From: an uncultured Clostridia bacterium
Lineage (GTDB): Bacteria; Bacillota; Clostridia; TANB77; CAG-508
DNA: 33,239 nt
Direction of reading: 5' to 3'
Assembly (NCBI GenBank): GCA_947624905.1
Contig: CANQMI010000007.1
Location: forward strand, 1-33,239
The notes below the pieces were generated by a model, which was not told the origin of the DNA, did not search any database, and saw only the letters and a list, made by a program, of their open reading frames with translations. The position numbers were made by a program, and so were the translations under genes. The number at the start of each line of letters is the position of its first letter. Position 1 is the first letter of the stretch. Of this stretch, positions 10,772 through 19,929 are shown piece after piece.

Positions 10772-11317
10772 ATGACAAATAAAGAAAAGTCATCAAAAAG
10801 TCATCTCAAATGGACAATTCAAATATTTTTAATAACATTTGTACTATCATTAATAATCTCTTATATTTCAACAAATGGAGTATCAAAGCTAAATGTAGTT
10901 TCCGCAATTGTAATATTATTTGTAGTTATTATGATAGGTGTTATATTTGATATAATAGGAGTTGCAGTAACAGTCGCTAATGAAGAAGAATTCCATGCAA
11001 AAGCAACAAAAAAAGCATTTGGCTCAAAGATGTCATTAAAATTAATCAAGAATGCCTCAAAAGTTGCAAATATTTGTGCAGATGTAATAGGTGATATATG
11101 TGGCGTTTTGAGTGGAGCAATAAGTGCTATGATATCGTTAAAGCTAACACAAAATTTAGGAATGCCTGAGAATACGCAATTTATAATTAGTGCAGTTGTT
11201 GCAGCAATGACAGTAGGAGGAAAAGCTATAGGCAAAGAGATTGGTAATAAAAACTCAACAAAAATAGTGTATATGTTTGGAAAATTATTAAGTCATTTTC
11301 AGGATGAAAATAAGTAA
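10772..11317 (+). CDS. oapA: OLE-associated membrane protein OapA
   Basis: ~180 aa membrane protein: VIFDIIGVAVTVANEEEFHAKATKKAFGSKMSLKLIKNASKVANICADVIGDICGVLSGA; immediately follows the OLE RNA; SD gggag before ATG 10772. Confidence 0.8.
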   Translation: MTNKEKSSKSHLKWTIQIFLITFVLSLIISYISTNGVSKLNVVSAIVILFVVIMIGVIFDIIGVAVTVANEEEFHAKATKKAFGSKMSLKLIKNASKVANICADVIGDICGVLSGAISAMISLKLTQNLGMPENTQFIISAVVAAMTVGGKAIGKEIGNKNSTKIVYMFGKLLSHFQDENK

Positions 11318-11422
11318 TTTTTTTATTAAATTTGTATATAATATAAAAGACTTTACAATAAAAACATGCTAAAAGCTTGACTTTTATGAAATAAAATATT
11401 ATAATATAGAAGTTAAATATAT

Positions 11423-11498
11423 CGCAGGGTGGAGCAGTTGGCAGCTCGCAGGGCTCATAACCCTGAGGTCGTAAGTTCGAGTCTTACCCCTGCAACCA
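11423..11498 (+). tRNA. Initiator tRNA-fMet(CAU), encoded CCA
   Basis: CGCAGGG/CCCTGCA acceptor with C1xA72 mismatch, CAGGG-CTCATAA-CCCTG anticodon arm with three G-C pairs, TTCGAGT T loop, ACCA end. Confidence 0.95.
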
Positions 11499-11504
11499 TT
11501 GGAA

Positions 11505-11540
11505 AAAAAGCATTTGCTAGATTTTAGCAAGTGCTTTTTT
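11505..11540 (+). terminator. Intrinsic terminator after tRNA-fMet
   Basis: aaaaagcatttgctagattttagcaagtgctttttt hairpin. Confidence 0.75.
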
Positions 11541-11704
11541 AGTTAGAATACTTGATATAACACTTGATACTTGAAAAATGTATAAATAAATTTGAAAATA
11601 GATTATACAGCCTTAGGAATAATTTTTAATGTTATATGAATTTTGTCATACAAGCCATCAAAATACCAAAAACAGCTAATTTTTGAGTAGCTTTACCTTC
11701 TCGC

Positions 11705-11735
11705 AAAAAGGATGTGGTTTTTCCACATCCTTTTT
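11705..11735 (-). terminator. Intrinsic terminator of the 15180..11748 operon
   Basis: aaaaaggatgtggtttttccacatccttttt hairpin. Confidence 0.8.
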
Positions 11736-11747
11736 GTCAATTTTATA

Positions 11748-14494
11748 TTATATATTATCAATTCTTATATCATCAATAATATTTTGATTTTTAATTTTTC
11801 TTTTAGCACTTACCATTGCAATTAATATTACAGTATAAACTAAAATGATTGCATAAATAATGTCATTAAAAGGTAAATTGAATAAGTATAAATCCGTTTG
11901 GATTGCAATACTACATAGCAAATAAAGGATTATAAAACTAAATATTATTCCAAATACAATCCCACTAAATCCATAAAATAATCCCTCTAAAAATAACATT
12001 TTATCTATTTGCTTTTTACTCATACCGCATAGACCTTAGAATAGCAAAATCTTTTTTCCTAAATATAGTACTCGATGAAATTATATTGAATATGTTAGTC
12101 ATACAGAATATAGTAATCAATATATCAAAAGCATATAATATAAATTTTTGAAGTTCTAATATACTTTCCTTAGCCAATCTTTGCTCATATAAGTTTTCAC
12201 CTGAAATATATTGAGAATTGTCTGCTAAAGCTTTAATTTCATTCATCTTATTGTCTATTTCATAAGGTGTATGTGATGAAATATAAATCGTAGAATCCGA
12301 TATTGCTGTATTTTGCAATTGCGTGTCATACATATCTGAACTTAACATTATAGGGATTATTGGGCTATAATCAGTTAATTTGTAATCTGTTGGAGTATAT
12401 GGGTAAAAATCCTCAACAATACCAGCTATTTTTAAATCATCTATTTTTTTAGTTCCAGAGTTACTTGTTCCAAAAATACTTATATCATCTCCTTTTTCGT
12501 AACTTGTTATTTCAAAATAGTCTCCATAAACTGAATTATCAACATTTTGTGCATTTAATAATATACATTCATTTTCTTTTAGTTCAGTAATATTAGCTTT
12601 TTTAAGTATATCGTTGTATGCCATTTCATCAAAGTAATATGGAAGAACTGTAAATCGATATCCTTCTCCAGAATAATTGGAATCATCCAAATTAGTCAAA
12701 GTAATAGAAACATTACCTGTATCAAATAAATGTGCAAATGTAGATGAAATTTTATCTTTAGGAATATTTATATATAAATCTGAGTAAGAGGAACCTATAG
12801 AAGGATCGCGCTGAAATCCTGCAGTTTGGATATAATAGCCATCTATTAGATTGTTGTTTTGTAAATATTCTATTATTTTGTCAGTACATTCAATTGATGT
12901 ATAAATTGAGTAATCATCATAAGTTAATTTATTTGAGTTTATTAGGAAATTGCCTATTATACCATTTACTATTAACAATACTAATACACTAACAGTAATA
13001 GAAGACACAATTGTTGTATGTCTTGATTTTTCACGCTTGGTATAGTTATATGCAATAGCACCTTCTTGACCAAACAATTTCTGCACAATAAATGGTGTTT
13101 TTTGTTTTTTTCTATTTTTATAAGAGCCATTAATTCCTGTAATTATATCGATCTTTTTAATTTTTCTAAGTGGTAATAATACCGAAATAAATACAACTAT
13201 ATATACAATAACTCCAACTATACACACCAATTTTATTGGAAAATTCATTACAAAAGGAACATCTATCTTTTTAAAATCTAACATTTCCCATTCCCCTATG
13301 TTAGGCAATATTCCCTGAAGAAGATGAATTATAAATAGTGATAAAATGTATCCTAGAAATATACCAGCAATTATCCCGAACGGTCGCAATTATAAAACCT
13401 TCTTTTAAGCACATTTTTTTCCTTTGAGATTTACTCATACCAATTGAATTTAACATTTCTAATTCTCTTAGTCGTTCTCTATAGGTAATTTTAAATGCAG
13501 TAAAAATAAGTGCAATGCTGGCAAAAGTAAGAACCGATACAAATATTATTTCTATAAGTAGAAATGTTTGATAAGATGAATTATAGCCTCTATAAATACC
13601 AACACATTCAAGCAATTCTTCATTATACTTTATTTTCTCTTGTGATATATTGGTATTAGTATATAAAAGAGATTCACTAATTCCAGATTCCTCTAAAAAG
13701 TCTTGAAACCAATCAGGACTATCTTTTTTTTCAAGTTCATCTGTATTAATATTTGTTATTTTACTAATATTTTTTATTTCGTAAAGTTTTAAATTATTTT
13801 CTAGATTTTCTGTTGTTTCATAAATTTGTTTTAGATTATATGTAAGAACACTTGCATCTACAATATCATCGCTTTGCAATGAATTAGCATTCAGATAAGT
13901 TATTCCACTTAGTTTTACATCTCGACCATTATAAAAAGAAAAACTTGAATCCTCATTGTCTACTAATATTTCTTTAGCTAATCCTACAATTATATACTTT
14001 TTAGTATTTCCCTCAAAAGTAAGTTCTAGTTCATCTCCAATTTTTTTATTTCCACTTATATTGCTAATTTCTTGCTGACTTAACAATATTTCGTTAGGAG
14101 TTTGAGGAATTCTTCCTGAAATTAATTTGATACCACTATTCTTTAATTTATTAGAATCATAACCTAATAAATGTATTCGTATAAAAGATGTATTGTTCTT
14201 ATATAAATTTTCTTTGGACATTCCATAATCATAAGATATAGACACTTCTTTTACATTATTATCTTTAGCAACTTCTAAAGCATCACTATATTTTATACAT
14301 ATAAATTCTGCATCAAAATTTCCTTTACTTCTTGCTATATTTATCCTATAATTTTGATAGCTCGAAAAAATAGTTAATACAGTAGTTATAAGTACAGTCA
14401 TAAGTATAACTTCAATAATTGTTATAAAAGTTCGGCGTTTATTTTTCATTAGATATTTTAGACATAATTTACTTGTAATTTTCATATATCTCAC
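11748..14494 (-). CDS. FtsX-family ABC transporter permease; two in-frame CGG +1 shifts
   Basis: Three minus-strand ORFs (14494..13301, 13389..12016, 12023..11748) join as EGFIIATV/GIIAGIFLGYILSLF and DFAILRSM/GMSKKQIDKMLFLEG. 2747-2 = 2745 nt, divisible by 3. Confidence 0.92.
12025..12027 (-). other. In-frame CGG +1 shift site 6
   Basis: TCT ATG C GGT ATG AGT restores LRSM-GMSKKQI. Confidence 0.95.
13376..13378 (-). other. In-frame CGG +1 shift site 7
   Basis: ACC GTT C GGG ATA ATT restores IIATV-GIIAGIFLGY. Confidence 0.92.
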
Positions 14495-14497
14495 TTC

Positions 14498-15180
14498 CTA
14501 ACTATATTTAATATCACTTACAATTTTTCCATCATTTATTGTAATTATCCTATTAGCTTCTTTTGCAATATTTTCATCATGAGTTACAAGTATTATTGTT
14601 TGGTTATAAACTTGATTAGCATTTTTTAATAAATCGATTACTTCTTTTGAATTTTTACTATCTAGGTTTCCGAGTTGGTTCATCTGCAAGTATAAGTAAT
14701 GGCTCTTGAAGTAAGCTCCTTCCTATTGCTACTCTTTGTTGCTGTCCTCCTGAAAGCTCATTGGGTAAGCTTGTCCTTCTCTCTTGCAAACCTAATTTAG
14801 TTATAAGTTCATTTAGTTTTTGCTTATCAACTTTTTTATGATCTAAATTAACAGGAAGGCACATATTTTCCTCAACATTGAGAACAGGTATCAAATTATA
14901 AAATTGATAAATAAGTGCAACTTTTTCCCTTCTAAATTCTGCTTGTTTTTCATCATTTAGTTCATAAATATTAGTTCCATCAATTATTATACTTCCGACT
15001 ACTTGGTTTATCTACACCACCTATCATATGAAGTAGAGTAGACTTTCCACTTCCGCTTGCTCCAACAATTGCAACAAATTCACCTTTTTCAATCTCAAAA
15101 GAGATATTATCTACTGCGACTGTTTTTGTTTCTTTTTCTCCATAAATTTTACTTAAATTTTTAACTTTTAAAATACTCAT
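14498..15180 (-). CDS. ABC transporter ATP-binding protein (LolD/MacB-like); two in-frame CGG +1 shifts
   Basis: [78 protein letters not shown]...[43 protein letters not shown]. 683-2 = 681 nt in one frame. Confidence 0.95.
14670..14672 (-). other. In-frame CGG +1 shift site 8
   Basis: CCA ACT C GGA AAC CTA restores [14 protein letters not shown], an invariant D-loop region. Confidence 0.97.
14995..14997 (-). other. In-frame CGG +1 shift site 9
   Basis: AGT AGT C GGA AGT ATA restores DKPSS-GSIIIDG. Confidence 0.96.
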
Positions 15181-15501
15181 TTTTCCTCCTTTTAATCCAT
15201 ATACTTATATATAATTTAGATATTTTATATATTTAATTTGGTTGCAAAATATATTATATCAATATATTTGAAAAAATGAAAGTAGATTAATTAGTTATTA
15301 GGAAAATATTTTATTGAATAGAAAACTAAATTAATAAAATTAAAAATGTAAAATATTGTAAAAATGAAACTAAAAAGCATGTTATTAATCTCTTCTTGAA
15401 TAAATAAAGTGAAAAATCAATACATGCGATAAATAAAACAGACAAAATAGTGATTTAATAAAATCTTAAATATAAAAGAACTCCTCATTATATAAATAAA
15501 C

Positions 15502-15529
15502 TTGAAAATAGATGAAAAAATGATATAAT
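15502..15529 (+). promoter_or_regulatory. Sigma70-like promoter
   Basis: TTGAAA-N16-TATAAT with TGA extended -10, upstream of CDS 15563. Confidence 0.6.
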
Positions 15530-15562
15530 AAAATAAATAAATTTATCAAGGGGGAGTCTGAA

Positions 15563-16318
15563 ATGAAAAAAACTGTAAAAGGAATAATAAAAGCGATATT
15601 AATAATAGTACTTATTATAATAGCGATATATGTTACATATGAAAAAATAATACTTCCACGATTACCAGGAGTTAGAGGGATAATTGTAGCAAAAGATGAT
15701 AAAACGATTACTCTCAAGAGCTCAGTTGATAGTACTGAAAGAAGCTGCATTTTGAAAATAGAAAAAAATCCAATTATTAAAGATGTTGGCGGGAGAAAAA
15801 TAGACATTTCAGATTTAAATATAGGTGATAAAATACATGCGACTTATGGCCGAGAAGGAGAAGTAGAGATGTCAATGTATGCAACTAATCCACCAACATA
15901 TAGTGACATTAAATTTATACAAGTAGAAGAAAGCAATCAAGATAAGCATATTCCAGAAGAAGAATTAACCTATAATAAATTTATTATAACGAAATTTGAA
16001 TTTGAAAACAATTATATAACATTGAACACATATATGCTTGATGACTATCCTTATGATTATTTGTCAGGTAACTGCAGAATAGTTAAAAAAGGGATAAATG
16101 ATCAAGACACAGAAGAAAAAATCATTGACAGTACTCAAATCTCTTTGAAAAAAAGATCAGATCATGATCTTGAAATAAACATTAATTTTGATACCTATAA
16201 CTTAATTAATGAATTAAAAACTGGAAAATATATTTTTATATTTGAAAGTGATGAACTAGGGCTAATCAAAATACCTTTTGAAAAAATACGTGGTGGAATA
16301 ATATCTAATCATAACTAA
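15563..16318 (+). CDS. Hypothetical membrane-anchored protein
   Basis: N-terminal TM/signal anchor, SD gggggag, 251 aa. Confidence 0.75.
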   Translation: MKKTVKGIIKAILIIVLIIIAIYVTYEKIILPRLPGVRGIIVAKDDKTITLKSSVDSTERSCILKIEKNPIIKDVGGRKIDISDLNIGDKIHATYGREGEVEMSMYATNPPTYSDIKFIQVEESNQDKHIPEEELTYNKFIITKFEFENNYITLNTYMLDDYPYDYLSGNCRIVKKGINDQDTEEKIIDSTQISLKKRSDHDLEININFDTYNLINELKTGKYIFIFESDELGLIKIPFEKIRGGIISNHN

Positions 16319-16363
16319 TCGTAGTATTAATTAAAAATAGATCTAAATAAAAGGGAGTTAGAA

Positions 16364-17140
16364 GTGGAGTCAATTGATGATAAATTAATTATAGCAAAAT
16401 TACTTGATAAAATTAAAATGAGTAAAACACGAAACAAAATAGTAAATACCGAATTTTTAAGTATTCATCAAAAAGAAGTGATACAGAAAGAATTAAATAG
16501 ATTAAAAATAAAAAATTATTTATTTTTTGGAGGATATCAAGGAGCAGAAGCAGAAATTCTGGTAATTTATCCAGAGCAATATGATCAAGAGATAGTAATA
16601 AAAAATTTAGAAAATATACTAAAGGCCATCAAGATAGAATTACCAAAAGAAATCATCGGACAATATAGCCATAGAGATTATCTAGGGATTTTGATGAAAA
16701 CAGGGTTAAATAGAAATAGAATAGGCGATATAAATGTTAGTCAAGATGAAGCATATATCTTTGTTTTAGAAGAAAATGCACAGTATATAGTTGACAGTTT
16801 GAAAGAATTTAAAAAATTAAACAAAGCAAATATAGAAATCATTAATTATGACGAAGCAAAAATCAAGGAACAAGAATTTGAAACGATGCAGATCTCAGTT
16901 CAATCAATGAGATTAGATAGTATTGTAGCAGAACTAGTAAGGACCTCAAGAAAAAAAGCAAATGAAATGCTATTAGGGGAAAAAGTATTTGTAAATGCCA
17001 AATGTGAAAGTAAAGCATCAAAACTAATAAATGAAAATGATGTATTAGCGATAAGAGGCACAGGAAAATTTATTGTAAGTGAATATGTTGGCAATAATAA
17101 AAAGGGAAAAATGATGGTTGAAATGAAAAAGTATAAATAA
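16364..17140 (+). CDS. YlmH-like RNA-binding protein with S4 domain
   Basis: FLSIHQKEVIQKELNRLKIKNYLFFGGYQGAEAEILVIYP and C-terminal S4 (SMRLDSIVAELVRTSRKKANEMLLGEKVFVN). Confidence 0.88.
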   Translation: MESIDDKLIIAKLLDKIKMSKTRNKIVNTEFLSIHQKEVIQKELNRLKIKNYLFFGGYQGAEAEILVIYPEQYDQEIVIKNLENILKAIKIELPKEIIGQYSHRDYLGILMKTGLNRNRIGDINVSQDEAYIFVLEENAQYIVDSLKEFKKLNKANIEIINYDEAKIKEQEFETMQISVQSMRLDSIVAELVRTSRKKANEMLLGEKVFVNAKCESKASKLINENDVLAIRGTGKFIVSEYVGNNKKGKMMVEMKKYK

Positions 17141-17152
17141 TAGGAGAAATAA

Positions 17153-19855
17153 ATGGACGTATATAAATACTTGATAATGATAAAAGGAGAAGACAGGACA
17201 GAAGAAGTAATAAGCTATGAATCAAATAAACGAAGTATAAACATCAAATTTAAAAATACTGATAAAATATATGAATATTCAAAGAAAAGCTTTGAATTCT
17301 ATAAGGATCCAATAGAGATAGATATTGAAAATAAAAAAATTATAATAGATCAAGGCTATGTATACAACGTAATAAAATTAATTAAATTTGATAAATACTA
17401 TAAACTATTTTTCCAAAATGGCAAAATTATAACTGTACCAGAGTATGAATCAAGAGTAGTAGAAAATGACACTGTGCAAAGTTTGTCAACAAATAAATTT
17501 GAATATTATAGAGACATATCAAGAATAGTAAGCGTAAAAACAGAGGAAGGAAATTCTCTCCTCACAGATGAATATGAAAAAATAAATTTTGTATCAAATG
17601 ATACAGCTTTATACAAATATTTAAATCCCAAATCAAAATCTAATATTCCATATAGAAACCTAGATAATACAATTTTTCCATTCGGAGCAAATAAATCACA
17701 ATTTAATGCGGTAAAAGAAGCAATGAAAAATCAAATAAGTATAATAGAAGGACCACCAGGAACAGGTAAAACGCAGACAATACTAAATATAATTGCTAAT
17801 ATAATCATAAATGGGAAAACAGTTGCAGTAGTATCAAACAATAATGCTGCAACAGATAATATATATGAAAAATTAGAAAAATATAATTTAGGATATTTAT
17901 GTTCAAGACTAGGTAAAAAAGAAAACAAAGAAGAATTTATAAAAAATCAAACAGGAGAATATCCAGAACCAGAAGAAGACTCATCAAATGAAGAAATACT
18001 GAAAGAACAAGTAATTAATTTGAATCAGAATATATCAAAAATATTCGAACTTCAAAACGTAATAGCAAAAATGAAAGAAAAATTAAGCGAAATAAATTTA
18101 GAACATCAATATTTTAATAAGCATCAAGATACAAATCAAATCAAATTACCAAAAATCAGAAACATAGATAAAATAAAATCGGGAATAATAATGAAATTAA
18201 AAGTAGAATATGAAGACTTGAATAAATCTAATATATGGTTCAGAATAAAATCACAATTACTATATGGAATAGGTAACGCAGAATTTTACAGAAGAAGTAA
18301 AAAAGAAATAATAAATTGCTATAATAGATTATTTTTTATAGTTCAAGAAATAGAATTACAAAACAAAATAAAAAGCAATACACGAAAACTAAAATCTTTA
18401 GGGAATGATAAATTAGAATTATTGGTAGAGGATTCAAAAAAATTATTAAATAAATATTTAAATAAAAAATATGATAAAAAGAAGCAAAGAAAAATATACA
18501 GCATGAAAGATTTATACAATAATTCCTATGAATTTAATAGAGAATATCCAATTGTATTTAGTACAACGTATTCAATAAAAAAATGCTTGAACCCAAACTA
18601 TGTATATGATTATATAATAATGGATGAATCTTCACAAGTAGATTTGATAACAGGAGCCTTAGCACTATCTTCTGCAAGAAATGCTGTAATAGTAGGCGAT
18701 TTAAAACAATTACCAAATGTTATTACCACAGAAAACAAAAAATTAATAGAAGAAATATCAAAAAAATACCGAATAGATAAACAATATGATTATCTAGAAA
18801 ATAGTTTCCTATCATCAGTAAATAATGCCGTAATGGATGCTCCTAGGACATTATTAAGAGAGCATTATAGATGCCATCCTAAAATTATACAATTTTGTAA
18901 TAAAAAGTTTTATGACGGAAAATTGATAATAATGACTGAGGATCAAGGAGAAGAAGATGTATTAAAAGTATATATTACATCAAGAGGAAACCATGCAAGA
19001 GGACATATAAATTATAGGCAAATAGATGTTATAGAAAATGAAGTACTTCCAGAGCTACAAGAAAAGATGGGCATAAAAAATATAGGTATAATTTCTCCAT
19101 ATAGAGATCAAAAAGCAGAATTAGAAAAAGCATTTAATTCACAATCAAAAATTGATACAGTACATAAATTTCAAGGAAGAGAAGAAGAAGCAATAATAAT
19201 AACGACCGTAGATAATGAAATAGGAGAATTCGTTGATGATCCTAAATTGCTAAATGTAGCAGTAAGCAGGGCAAAAAGATATTTAAGATTGGTAGTATCA
19301 GATAATGATAAAAATCAGGGAACAAATATAGATGATTTGGTAAAATATATACAATATAATAATTTCGAAGTAATAGAAAGCAAAACAAAATCTATATATG
19401 ATTTATTATATCAAGAAAATAGAAGGCAACGTTTAGAATATTTAAAAAATAAAAAAAGAATATCTGAGTATGATTCAGAAAATTTGACTTATAATCTAAT
19501 AAAAGAAGTAATAAAAGAAATTGGGTACAATGACTTAGATGTGGCATCAAGAGTTCCTTTAATGGATATATTAGCAAATGATAATTTATTAAATGAAGAA
19601 GAAAAACGATATGCTAATAATGAATGGACTCATCTTGATTTTGTAATATTTAATAAAATGGACAAAAAACTTGATATTGCAATAGAAGTAGACGGATATT
19701 ACTATCACAAAGAAGGAACTAAGCAACAAGAAAGAGACAAGCTAAAAAACAAAATACTTGAAAAATATGATGTACCACTAATAAGATTTAATACTACGGG
19801 AAGCGGAGAAAAAGAAATATTAAAAAATAAGATTATGGAAATATTTAATAATTAA
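17153..19855 (+). CDS. DNA2/NAM7-like SF1 helicase with C-terminal PD-(D/E)XK (DUF2726/DUF559-like) nuclease domain
   Basis: IIEGPPGTGKTQTILNI (Walker A), DYIIMDESSQVD (Walker B), GDLKQLPNV, LREHYRCHPKI, VHKFQGREEEAIIITTV, NVAVSRAKR; C-terminal HLDFVIFN...IAIEVDGYYYHKEGTKQQERDKLKNKIL. Confidence 0.9.
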   Translation: MDVYKYLIMIKGEDRTEEVISYESNKRSINIKFKNTDKIYEYSKKSFEFYKDPIEIDIENKKIIIDQGYVYNVIKLIKFDKYYKLFFQNGKIITVPEYESRVVENDTVQSLSTNKFEYYRDISRIVSVKTEEGNSLLTDEYEKINFVSNDTALYKYLNPKSKSNIPYRNLDNTIFPFGANKSQFNAVKEAMKNQISIIEGPPGTGKTQTILNIIANIIINGKTVAVVSNNNAATDNIYEKLEKYNLGYLCSRLGKKENKEEFIKNQTGEYPEPEEDSSNEEILKEQVINLNQNISKIFELQNVIAKMKEKLSEINLEHQYFNKHQDTNQIKLPKIRNIDKIKSGIIMKLKVEYEDLNKSNIWFRIKSQLLYGIGNAEFYRRSKKEIINCYNRLFFIVQEIELQNKIKSNTRKLKSLGNDKLELLVEDSKKLLNKYLNKKYDKKKQRKIYSMKDLYNNSYEFNREYPIVFSTTYSIKKCLNPNYVYDYIIMDESSQVDLITGALALSSARNAVIVGDLKQLPNVITTENKKLIEEISKKYRIDKQYDYLENSFLSSVNNAVMDAPRTLLREHYRCHPKIIQFCNKKFYDGKLIIMTEDQGEEDVLKVYITSRGNHARGHINYRQIDVIENEVLPELQEKMGIKNIGIISPYRDQKAELEKAFNSQSKIDTVHKFQGREEEAIIITTVDNEIGEFVDDPKLLNVAVSRAKRYLRLVVSDNDKNQGTNIDDLVKYIQYNNFEVIESKTKSIYDLLYQENRRQRLEYLKNKKRISEYDSENLTYNLIKEVIKEIGYNDLDVASRVPLMDILANDNLLNEEEKRYANNEWTHLDFVIFNKMDKKLDIAIEVDGYYYHKEGTKQQERDKLKNKILEKYDVPLIRFNTTGSGEKEILKNKIMEIFNN

Positions 19856-19929
19856 TTTCAAGAAAATTTCATCATACCACTATGCAAAAACAAAAAAATA
19901 TGATATTATAAAAACAGAGAAAATGTAGA

